Below, piece by piece: positions 37,381-48,389 of a DNA stretch of 64,000 nt. A program made the position numbers and the translations under genes. The stretch is from Phallus indusiatus. Taxonomy: Eukaryota; Basidiomycota; Agaricomycetes; Phallales; Phallaceae. Position 1 is the stretch's first letter. Every line of letters starts with the position of its first letter. The stretch covers positions 62,001-126,000 of the forward strand of contig JAQFWX010000033.1 of NCBI GenBank assembly GCA_027605045.1. Reading direction: 5' to 3'. The notes below the pieces were generated by a model, which ran no database searches, had not been told where the DNA came from, and was given only the letters and a program-made list of their open reading frames with translations.

Positions 37381-38227
37381 ATGTCTATCCACATTCGCAA
37401 AGCGACTCCAGAAGATATCGTGAGTTGGAACCAATAAAAACCAGTCGCTTGCTCAATCTACCTAAGGACATATTATTGTCATTTATCAAAGAACTAGTTT
37501 GTCCTCAATCTCGTCAGACCGCCCGATAATAATTAACTTGGGATTACTTCCTCATTGACAGGCGCTGTATGAAAAGTCTCCGGAATCCGTAAAAGCAACT
37601 CCGGAGATTGTACGCAATGTTTCTGCTATAGAGTCACATTCTTTCTCACACGATTTTCTTGGTAGTTGCGCCAGAGTTTGTTCGGAGAAACGCCGTATGC
37701 CCACGCCGTAATCGCCATATCAGGTTCATTGTCCGATCCTGGCGAACCCATCGGTATGGCTTTGTATTTCTTTAATTTTTCGACGTGGACAGGACGCCCT
37801 GGTTTATATGTACATGGTTTCGCTATTAATCTGTTTAATTCCAATTTTATTGAATCTATCTATGCAGCTGGAAGATCTTTACGTGCGAGAAGCTTATAGG
37901 AACAGAGGGATTGGTAAGGCGTTATTCGGTGAACTTGGGAAGATTGCTCTGGAGAAGGTAAAATTATGCAAAAAATTTTAGACCCCTTGATGTCTAATTA
38001 TGTATAGGGGTGTGAACGGTTGGACTGGGCAGTTCTTAAGGTACGGTTTGTTACTAATTTTTGACTCTTTTTTTCTCAATATTCTGTGTTAGTGGAACAC
38101 TCCGAGTATCATGTTTTATGAAAAGGTTCTCGGAGCCTCGGCGATGACTGAGTGGGAGGGTATGCGTCTTGAACGAGAGGGAATTGCCGGGTTAGCTAGA
38201 TTCAGAATCGACTCTGAGTCACCGTAA
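37381..38227 (+). CDS. GNAT-family N-acetyltransferase (diamine/thialysine acetyltransferase-like)
   Basis: Six exons (37381-37419, 37562-37609, 37666-37809, 37868-37957, 38008-38040, 38093-38227) encode 162 residues. The N-terminus MSIHIRKATPEDI is typical of GNAT proteins. Acetyl-CoA binding motif A is VREAYRNRGIGKALF (RxxGxG). Motif B follows as WAVLKWNTPSIMFYEKVLGA, with the conserved Asn and Tyr. The [25 protein letters not shown] block resembles spermidine/spermine and thialysine acetyltransferases (SSAT1/SSAT2 type). These enzymes move the acetyl group from acetyl-CoA to a primary amine in the cytosol. The substrate cannot be fixed by eye. All introns are GT-AG. Confidence 0.88.
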
Positions 38228-38571
38228 ATCAAGGGTATAGTGCGGTTGAGTGTAAAACAACATTCATGTATTTGATAAACTGTTACTGTGGCATATCCTA
38301 AATCATATACAACAGAAGACGGTGATTAGTCTTTCTAAATCACTTTTTCAGAAACACGATCTCAAGTAGAGATAACTTTTCGTTCGGAGTTTACTAGAGA
38401 AAAATTAGGCCATATTCTCGGAATAATATTCATGATAGGACATGGTTGCCTTCAATCTAAGTCTGTGTATTAGTTTTAAAATCTTGGTACAATGTATTTG
38501 ATATTTTGAATTGTCCAGGAACGACCGATGAAAGAATGGTAGAGTATGCAATAAGTATAATGTAACCTGAG

Positions 38572-39933
38572 TTAGAAAGGTAAATGCGAAACTACATATT
38601 TTGTGTTGTGTCGTCTGAGGCAGGAAAACCATATCGTAAGAACATCCTGGTAAACCTGAGATCGGGATCTTACGCTCATTAATGTGAACAAGGCTCTCAC
38701 CATCTGAATGAATATGCATAGAGTAATGAGTGGATCTGGCATCATAGTTACAATGAGAAAAGAACAACAGCATATGAACGAGACTCACATATGTGCAAAG
38801 TGAATTCGAATACTTTTTCAAATTGAACATCTTGCAGAAGAATTAACGGCGAAGTAGTATGCGAAGCCTTTAAATCCCAAAGATCGCTCAACAGACCCGT
38901 TCTGGATAAGTTATATTCAGTGTACAAGCAAATAATAATGGAGTGAACTAACAGCGTAATGATCAACCTGAAAAAACACAAAAGTGTTACCCGTATAAGT
39001 GTAGCTTTTGTCAAAATAGATTCCGGTTCTAGCTCGTAATGTCGAAGTATCTGTCGATATTTATAAAATCGTATGAGAAGAGCACCTTTCAATGAGAAGG
39101 GGATCGTCGCCCTTGTTAGTTAACGCTAGAAGATCGATATTCCCAAATCAGACTCACCGTCAAATCCCGTGGCGACCAGACTTAATGCCGCTTGAAAGTA
39201 ATTCAAACCAGCTGTGAATTTGCCGGTCGTGAGGAAAAGCTCTGCCTTTGGGGAAATTTGAGATCGCCATTTGGAATGGTACAGTGCGTTATTGACGTAC
39301 CAGTGGGAGAATGCCGAACACGTATGGTGTTATAATCAACTAGGGGTGGAATCCATTCGTAAGCCTCGGATTTGGGTTTTCTTAATGAATTCAGGCTTAC
39401 GAAAATTTGTATTCTGTCGAGAGCTTTGGGTGATATTTTTTTGAAAGCGCTACGCATCAAAAGATAAACCTATTGAGGCAGTGTGTGAGAACCAAACGGT
39501 ACTAGGGTTCTCAGGTCGAACGAACATGAATTAACAAGTGGAGTAGAGCTATCGAGGCACTGTCCAAACGATCATAAGGAATGTGCATAGATTGAAGGCA
39601 GAGTGCGTTTACACGAGTGTCAAAGCATTTTGCTGCTGCTTCAAGACTACCATTTCCATCTCGGCAGACGATGAAAACATAGTGATGTCACTAGAAAAGA
39701 ACAATATTAGTACTTGAACGTTTCATCTCAGTTGAGTGAGAACTTCACCTATAGAACAGAAGCGCCGAGTATATTACTGTGACGATGATAAAGTTTATGA
39801 AAATCGGATTTCGCTTCACATTATCCGACAAACAGATGGTAAGAAGCATGGCGAAGAGAATAACGAGTGTAACAGCATTAAGTATGAACGTGCAAAGGAG
39901 GTATGCTGAGATATTCGGGTTTGAGGACGACAT
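38572..39933 (-). CDS. Seven-transmembrane receptor-like protein R2
   Basis: Start at 39933 (MSSSNPNISAYLLC). Exons joined by phase give helices TLVILFAMLLTICLS, NPIFINFIIVTVIYSALLF, SIALLHLLIH with VYLLMRSAFK, LIITPYVFGILPL, ALSLVATGFDG with ALLIRF, LLCFFRLIITLLVHSIIICL, and a seventh around MVRALFTLMS. The tail reads YQDVLTIWFSCLRR and stops at 38572. The match to R1, R3 and R4 is clear at TICLSD, the helix-four TPY block and the tail motif. The donor before the last exon (GAAAAA|gtattc) was chosen by phase and is weak. The ligand is unknown. Alternatively the 3' end may be decaying. Confidence 0.68.
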
Positions 39934-42455
39934 GACGGGATGGGTTGGGATGAGGGAATGAGGGATCCAAGGAAAAGAGAAGACCCAACAAGACCGGAGA
40001 GTTCCATGTAATTATAATCTGAGATCTGCCTCGGTAATACATACAGGCATGTCCAAAATTGAGGCCCCCAGTGAGAAAGCGAGAACGATTAGAAGCTTTC
40101 GTTGACAGATGGTTCATATGGTCCCGAATAAGAAGTATGACCTTGTGAACGGTGAGCATCATCGAATGGCGTCGAGATACTGAAGCGAGGTGGCGGTAGG
40201 TCATTATATAATGGGAAATTTCTTGTTCCTGGCATCATTTTGCCCTTCTCATGTGCTTACATCGCTTGTTGTCGAGAACCAAGCTGGCGCATGGGTAATG
40301 TCATAATGGAAGTAAAATTGAATGCCGAGACGCTTAAAAGCGACTGAAGCCTCGAGTATCCGCCGTATCTGTGTACGCGTTGTGTTGGACCAGACAGATA
40401 TTGACAGGGACGGCCGATCTTTACTGAAACCATTGGCACGTACGTGCGCTGAAAATCAGGACAGGGACGCTCTCACCCATTAAATATTTTTGCAGATCTG
40501 CCTGTCATGTCAATTATCGTGTCCAATAGGATGCGTACGGCGAGAAATGCAGTGGAGAGTTATGGAGTTTTGACCGTTTGATGATGGAAAGTACCTTTGA
40601 TGTGTCGGTCACGAAAATAGAAAGGAAGTGGAAAGGATGTTGATATAGGAATGGAGAGAAAATGTAAAACACATTTATCAATAATCAATTCCGAGCGGAG
40701 CAAGTGACAGGCTTCAAAATTAATTTGGTAGCTCTGTTGGAGTGTAATATTAATCTGTATAGCAACTAATAGGATTCTTGGAACTCTCACTGAAATCAAG
40801 ATTTGGAAAACTGCGTCTATGAACATGCTCGCTGTCGTCTGTTCTGCCAAGTTTATCTACGCTAATATGATTGATCATTGGACCACTTCAATTCTTAAAT
40901 CTGAATTTATGAAAACGAGCGCGGCGCAATCACAAAAAATCCACGAACCTATAACTTCCTCAGAGTTTTTCACCTTTGCCAGCGCGACCTCCTACATAAA
41001 ACGTTGAGATGTGGCCAAAATAAACCGTCAGAAGCGCCGGTCGGATTTTTCCGCCAATCTGCATCACCTTTCCAAAACGATAAAAGGCCGTCTTCTTTTT
41101 TTTTGGTGGAGGTTAAAGATAGTTTTCGAGCGAGAGTATCATTTGACAACCCTTGTCAACTCGGTCCACTATCCGAATATACCGAGTGGAGAAATGAATT
41201 TACGCACACCTAGATAGGATAGCACAGTGCCGCAACGCGGCACACACGTTCAGCTGAGCAAGAGGCGCCGTCGCGGCTGCAGACATCTCGTGTCTCGTCG
41301 ATTCACCATCTTCTCTCAAACTTTCTTTCCCACCTGCCCACCCGAGCATTGCTGATTCAGATCCAAATCTGGTGATGGCCATCCAGGCCCCAGGATCCGT
41401 CCTGCTTGTTCAAAGACATGCCAAGAAAGCGAAGTCGCAGAGGCGCACGGCTTTGGGACGATTGACTTGGACATGATGGAACTAAACCTAAAAAAAACCG
41501 ACGTCGACCTGGAGCTGAAGAATATTCTCTATTGAATATGTCTGGACAACTGCGAATGATAGTTACGAATTAAAGACGGGATTTACTGTGCCAGCCTTGA
41601 CTATCTTGACTCTTGCGTCGGCCCCAAAGTCTATTGTCGAGTTTTTCTCCCATTCCTAGTTCACCATTCTCTCCTACCAATTTTGCCATATCTCGACAAG
41701 GCCTCGGGGACTTCCCAAGAGCATTGACAGCTGTGCAAATGGCTGAGAAAAAGGGCTGAGGGATTGTTTAAAGAGTCGGATAATTCGTCTAGTGGAACTA
41801 GGTATTCGCTACGTTATTGATTTTCCACTTATACATAGTTTAAATGTCTATAAAACCTTCAGACATCGCACGGTTTTCTAGAGAATTTCTTAGTCCTACC
41901 TTTACTGTGCCACTGTCACGACTTTACTACCGAAATTCACTCCAAGCACAAGTATTTTCTTTACAATCCGCGGTTATCACGGCATTGCAGTCATCACGCA
42001 GGAATAAGACGAGACTTTGTCGAACTTGAAATGCAAAGATGAACGAGAAAAAAAAACTTGCTCTAGCAGTTACAAACTCCGACGTTGTAGCGGCGTGTCG
42101 GATACGTCAAAGAAGATGCCGGGACGGCACCAATGTCTGCTGAGCTCGCAGGCGTCAGAGCACATTGCACGTCCCTTTCTCTCCATCATCGCCTTTTTTT
42201 TCATCGCGTTCACGCACAAACAAATTGATCTCAATTGAGATGCATTCTGTTGAGTATACACAATCCAAAAAAAGCGCGAAGAAAACGCTTCCAAACTGAC
42301 ATTGTCACTGGTGGTGCGGGGGCAACTATCGCGCCGGACTGACAAAGTATTTCCGTCCCACTCTTTGACGTCAAACATGCCAAAGGACAAACTTGCTTTT
42401 TACCCTCTACATAACACAACACAACTCGCAACATATAATTATTGGCAAATTCCAA
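39934..42455. other. Spacer with one possible minus-strand gene
   Basis: On the minus strand, a start at 40850 (MAEQTTASMFIDAVFQILIS) is followed by a good donor (gtgaga) and an acceptor leading to SYQINFEACHLLRSELIIDK, so a small unknown gene may lie at about 40560-40850. Frames further down (40204-39960) do not connect clearly. From 41000 to 42450 I see only short overlapping frames. Confidence 0.3.
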
Positions 42456-43316
42456 ATGTCGAAAGGAAAGGTTCTCGTCGTATTGTCTGGCTGCCACTCC
42501 ATTGCTTTGGAGAAGAAAGATGGAAGAAAGGTTGACCAGGAGACTGGGTATGTGTCTTATACATGTACGACTGCGTACTGCTGCTCAAGCTAATGGTTTC
42601 TCCCGCAGCTTTTTCCTGAAAGAGCTTGCTCAGCCTCTAACTCAGATTATGGAAGCTGAATACACTCCGGTCATAGCAACTCCAGAGGGTCACAAACCTC
42701 AAATGGATCCATTCTCCAACTCGTCAATCTGGTTTCTTGGTACGTGGAATTTACCGGAAGTCTTTCTTTCAGCAATAATACTATACTAGGCAATTGGGCC
42801 GAGAAAAACCGTGAACTCGACCTCGTCAAATCTCTTGACAACGATATGAAGAACCCCCGCTCTCTTTCCTCTTTCACCGATGAAGAATTGAACTCGTTCT
42901 CCGGTATTCTCGTTCCGGGGGGACACAGCCCGATGGGCGACTTGGGAAACAACAAGGCTCTGGGACACATTTTGAACCACTTCCACAACGCCCTGAAACC
43001 GACCGGAGTAATCTGCCATGGTCCTATCGCTCTTCTCTCCACGAAACTTGATAACGGCGAATTCGCGTACAAGGGATACAGCGTTACATGCTATGCGAAC
43101 AAAGAAGAGATGAGTATTGAGATGATGTGGGGCGCTAAATTGCAGAAGAAAGTGGAAGACGCGCTTAGAGAGGCGGGTGCTAATGTGCAGGTTGCGACTT
43201 TACCTCTCATGCCGAACGTTGTCAAGGACAGGGAGCTTGTAAGTGGAGAAGGACCAACTAGCGCTTGGAAGTTTGGGCAAGAGTTTGTGAAGATGCTGCA
43301 GGAGTGCAGCAAGTAA
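42456..43316 (+). CDS. DJ-1/PfpI family protein, Hsp31-like
   Basis: Three exons (42456-42547, 42609-42739, 42790-43316) encode 249 residues. The start MSKGKVLVVLSG opens the first beta strand of a class I glutamine-amidotransferase-like fold. IATPEGHKPQMDP and GILVPGGHSPMGDL follow; the latter carries the acidic and Gly-rich loop. The nucleophile elbow is GVICHGPIALLS with the reactive Cys, and the C-terminal part is GEGPTSAWKFGQEFVKML. This matches Hsp31-type members, which act as methylglyoxal-handling enzymes (glyoxalase III activity) and stress chaperones in yeast. No targeting signal is seen, so it is probably cytosolic. All introns are GT-AG and in phase. Confidence 0.9.
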
Positions 43317-45161
43317 TGGAAATACATTGTAATAGAATTGACTGTATTAGCTAGAAATGAACTATCCTATGATGAAAAAGTATCCATGACGCCTGCGTAC
43401 GTACCAAAGGTTTTCAATCAAATGACCCACTAGACCGTTTTAAAACCGTTCTCATCGTAGAGTTGTCCTTGATGTATGATGTCGTAACGAATGGTAGAAA
43501 TTAGATTGAGAAAAGTGGAAACCAAGGTTTACAGGTTTACATTCCGTGGGCAGGTGGCGTCGGGAATAGCCGTGGCGTCGCGTCGCCGACGCGAACTTTG
43601 TTTCGCTGCTCACAGACCTGTTCACCTCCGTTTGAATTCCACAAAATAGCATCTGATGCGCAAAGCTCCAGCAACCATTCATTTCATCATGCTTCATCTT
43701 CTCAACTCAGAATCGGATTTAGTGGCGTGACGTTTCGGTTTTAAAAGAATACACGATAGTTGTGGTCACCCCATGGACCGGAGAACCCGCGGCCATAGAA
43801 AAACACGAAGGTAATACTCGTTACAGCGTAGCCTTGTTGTCTGAATAGATTTGTTTATCTTTTCAGAACAATTAACGATTGATGTCTCTGTGGAAACGCT
43901 TTTTCGACGCACCCTCTCTCAATTATAAAGTTATTGTCGTCGGTCATCTTTTTTATTGGTGGTCTCTATCCGGACTACGACGATGAAAATGCATAAAAAA
44001 TCAACATTAAGAGCACAATAATTCACATATTTTTAAGTCGGACATAAAATAAAGCCAATAAAGAGCTTTTCGCGGCACAGCTTGTTGTTCAAACGTCTCC
44101 TCGGGCTAAAGAGGCCGGAGAGGCCATACCAGCGAAGTGAACAATAATCTATTTTATTCCGAAAGGGTAAACTGACTACTTCATTAAGTTTACAATTAGG
44201 AGTGGAAGAGAAGTATATAAAACCCAGTGGAATGGACGGTGTTCAGGCAGTTCAGTTTTCCATCGTTCCTCCTCTCTTCTCTTCCCTGGCCGACTCACAA
44301 CTTTTAACGTGTTAGCATTTTCGTGTGGCGTATGCGCTCTGATGGCATAGTAGATAAAGTAAGTCTTATAGCGCTTCTGGACTGCATGCTTATGCTCCTG
44401 TAGATCATAGAACTGGCTTACACCTTGGAGTGTTAATAGCGAGGTGGCGGCTTAATATGAACAGATTTATCTTCAGACGCCTGAGCACTGGATAATTTTG
44501 ACTCTTTGATGATCGGAGGTAGAATCACAGTACTAGGGACATGAAAAAATCTATCGAACTTTCCGATCGTAAACGGTGAGATTGATCACATTTCCAGCAC
44601 GTCGTTCGTTCCCCGCATCAGTCAAAACGAGAAAACTATCTCTTTGGAGTACAACGACATTAGGTATGCTTATTCATATTGACGACAGATTAATTTGTTA
44701 CACGTTCGGTGTCAACAAGGACCGTATCGATTCAATCCGAACAAGAGTCTAGGCATATGGACAAACAAGGCGCACTAACTGACATGTGTTTTTTCCTTCT
44801 CAAGTATCTCTTGTTCGCTTAGCTCCCCCGCCCTGCAAGGCAAAAATAAATGCGTCCTCGTCGATCGAAAACGTTGATGGATGGGCTTTCGACATGATGG
44901 GTTTTCGACACGAAACGTCATAGGATAGAGATCTCCCTTTGAACGATCTCACATTTGTGGCCAATATCAAATTTTTGAGGATACGGCACCATTACACGGT
45001 CCTTAATATACGTCTAGGCATCGCCGTCGTCGTTTTCATATAAAATGACCACCTTTTTCCGCGTCAAGCTCTCAACAAAAAAGCTTTTTCTTTACCGCAT
45101 TCATCACTCACTCACTCAACTACACCCCCCTCCTCCCCCCTCATCTTCACTTCCCTCTGCG
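43317..45161. other. Intergenic, no gene recognised
   Basis: A TATA-like GTATATAAAAC lies at about 44214, with pyrimidine-rich DNA after it, which may mark a promoter whose transcript I cannot identify. No supportable frame is present before 45162. Confidence 0.35.
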
Positions 45162-47509
45162 ATGTCATACCCTTTCTACCACTATAACGCCGAGTCCAAC
45201 GCTTTCGAAGCGTCTTTGAAAGCTCCCTCTTCCGAGGGTTTCCAAAGCCACTCCGGAGCTCGACCCTCTCGCTTTCCTCAAACCGCGGCCGGTTCATCCT
45301 TATCATCCCCCCACGAAAGCTCGTCGTGGCCATGGCCCTTAGACTCATCATTGCCACCATCCATCCCAGAGACCTCTTTGTTTCCTTCGAGTGCATGGGC
45401 ACCCGACATACCGTCTTTTTATCCCGCTCTTCCACCACCATCCGGCGGCGCATCGTTTACTGACAGCGACTACGCATTTTTGGCCAACATAGATCCAGTG
45501 CTTCTCGCCACAGGCTTCAGTAATGGTGAGCTTCCTCTTCACTTACTTTTTCATCTTTTGATCTTTACCGACATATTTTTGTAGAGGCAGTCAATCAGTC
45601 TATGTCGGCGATGCCTTCGCCACAGGGTGATGGATTATCTGGCCCTTCGAGGAAAAGACCTCGGGTCGATTTCGAAGAACCTCAAAACTCTCAATATAGA
45701 TCAATCGACTCTGCTCATGATGCTAAACGTCGTAGAGTGTCCGGCGATAGTTACCCAAACATAGACAGTAAGTCGTTGTGGACGTTTCGAACCCTCACTG
45801 TGATGTTTGACGACGTATTGCTTTTAGGTGTTTACCCTCCAACGTATACCAATAACGACAACAATAATGTCATCTCCAATACTCTCGACAGATTCTGTAA
45901 GTGACAGTCGTCTTTATTTTCATTATTATTTCTTCTCGTTAAACATTTGTTACAATTCTTAGATCTTCCAACACCATCGGCCTCAACTTCCCATCCCACT
46001 GGCAATGCGATGCCACAAGGACATTATCCGGACCCCCAAAACTTTTACAGTAAGTTTATTCTTGTGTAGTATATGCTTCTCGCCTAACACATGTCCGACA
46101 GACGGATCCGCCTCCGCCTCTTATATCGATGCTTTACCTGATCCTTCAGTCGCACCCACTGCATTCGACACGCATGCAGTGGCTGCGACTTGGCCTCGAG
46201 CCGGTTCCGGTGTCGCTTTTGAATCAACAATAAACGTCAGCAACAATATGCATGAGTGGAATGTTGACCCAAATGCAAACTTCTTCGTTAACGATATCAC
46301 ACCAACTTCTGTTACCGGCGTATTACCCACCGTTTACCCATATGACAACTCGAATCTCGCTCAACCGGTTCCTCAGTCGAGTGTGTATTTCGACAATGGA
46401 AGCCTATTTGATTATACAAATGCAGATTCGTACATTGGTTCGTTTTACCTTTCTTTTTTGTTTCGAATGTTTAGCTGAGTTGTGTTTGTATAGCCGCGGG
46501 GCCATCTGATGCGTTCACCTGGAACCAGCCATTGCTTCACGCGTCCGAGTCGTATGATGCGAGAAATGAAACATTAGGCTGGTTTACAGGTCCCACGAGC
46601 TCCGATGATTTCTATAGTACCATTCGTAAGTGATTTATATGATTAGGGATTCGCTAAACTGAAAAATTATCTGTACAGCCGTTGCGTCGTCGTCTGCCGC
46701 TGTTCCACCAGTTTTTAGGCAGCACACGGCATATCAAACGGAAACGGAAACAGAGAATCACACAAACGCGGTTGCAAACAGTAAGTCCCAACTTTATTCC
46801 TTCACGTATATTGTCAAATTGACGACGTCATATAGACGCAGCCCACCCGAGTGTTGTCGACTTTCGTCAACACTCGGACTCCACCCACGAGATATCGACA
46901 ACAGGGAATATCGCAAATGCGACAAATCCCAACGCTCAGTTTGAGGTGCCTTCGACATCGGGGGCGCCCAGTGTTGATCTTTTAACGATCACTATCGACA
47001 TCATCGAACCTTCTCCATCTTCCCGCCTCCCTTCTTCCACCTCTCGCAAACCCCACGCTTCCAAACGCAAACGGACGAGAGATTTCAAAACCGGCTTCTT
47101 GTTGGATAAAACGCTGTGGTCCTACCGGTATAAAGCACACTCGAAGGAAAACGAGTTTAGCTGCCGGTACAAAGGACCGGATTGTCCGCAAGGATGCCAG
47201 GTTGTTGAAGCTTTCTCTACAGATAATAAAAGGAATCTTCTGCGCCACTTGCGTAGACACGCCAAACGCGAAGCGAAGATGGATCATCTTTCGCAAGCGG
47301 AAAGGGTGGCGGTCAACGCGTTGGCCGAGATTGGGGAGTTGCGAGTGGAAACAAGGTGTACGCTGTCAGAGGAAAATCTCCACCATTGTAAATTTTTCCA
47401 AAAACATGGTCGGCGATGGATCGTCAGCACGATGGGGAGAGATGACAATCTCAAGCGGAGGCATGATGAATCCGATCATCCTCCCAATCTTCGGAAAAGC
47501 AGAAGGTGA
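45162..47509 (+). CDS. Putative transcription factor with C-terminal zinc-finger-like region
   Basis: Eight exons (45162-45525, 45585-45767, 45828-45896, 45963-46049, 46102-46437, 46494-46625, 46679-46780, 46836-47509) encode 648 residues. The N-terminal 500 residues are low-complexity, rich in Ser, Pro, Asn and acidic residues, like an activation region, with basic KRPRVDF and KRRRVSGD patches that may act as nuclear signals. The last exon holds a basic block (KPHASKRKRTRDFKTGF), then a possible C2H2-like finger with CRYKGPDCPQGCQVVEAF and RNLLRHLRRHAKRE. Every intron is in phase 1 and every internal exon is a multiple of three. An in-frame ATG at 45045 exists, but the CT-rich DNA before 45162 looks like a promoter, so the later start is preferred. 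DNA binding is inferred. Confidence 0.75.
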
Positions 47510-48389
47510 AGAATGTTCGATAGTCAATGTTGAACAGCGTCGTTGTCGATTATATTATACATTCTCTCTCTCTTTTTCCTTTCTTTATCGTCAGTGTGTC
47601 AGTGTATAGTAAAATACTACCAGCAATCATGTACGAACACATACCATCATGTATTTTCACTGTTTCCTCTCATTGTTAGAATACCATCCTGTACCATAGA
47701 CATACCATGTATTTCCATCCTCATTACTTCGTACTCATACAATGCGCCTCGTCATCGCTGACGACGATAAGAAAAAGAATAGAGAAACGCTCCTGTTGGA
47801 GCTTGTTATAAACAAACAGCAGCAACAATGAGGTCGCCTTATATACACTTTTGCGTGAAATAAGAACAATAGACAAAGGCTCAAAGGGCCTGTAGCATGC
47901 GTAGTCCGCGCGTATCGATAGCCAAACATTCATAATACTTGCCATTGATACCTGCGGGCCCCTTGTAAGCGTTGTTTTTTTGTGAGATTTGTCACGCGGC
48001 TCATGCAACCGGTCACGTGTATATACAGTGCAATCAAAGATGGCAGATGCCGAACGGTTAGACGTCTAGACGTCTAGACCTTCAAAACTTGCTCGTTGTT
48101 CACTTATCGTTTTCTAACAAATTCGACACCGACTGTGTTTTTAAGAAATAATACCGTCAGGCTCGCCGATAATGGCAAACACTATACATAATTGAGTCGC
48201 TTAAAAGATCGATCTCAAAGGGCAGTTCTCGCCGAGTCATTATCTGAAGATACATACACGGCACGGCCATACTTGACCGTGATAGCTGGGGAAGAAAGTT
48301 TCGCCCCATCCATGCGCAGTTGTGGGCATGACGCAAAGCACTATATCAGTCACTCGTGGACGTTCTCACATACTTGAAAGCCAGCTACC
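47510..48389. other. Intergenic
   Basis: No gene is seen. A short palindromic repeat of AGACGTCT type occurs at about 48058-48078 (GTTAGACGTCTAGACGTCTA). Confidence 0.4.

Noticed and set aside
38920..39010. A 23-base intron in R2 (gtaacac to ttttcag)
   Set aside because: Too short for a fungal intron; reading through keeps frame and yields helix six.
45045..45161. Upstream in-frame start for the transcription-factor gene
   Set aside because: The extra 39 residues come from a CT-rich tract that looks like a fungal promoter or leader; the start at 45162 is more plausible.
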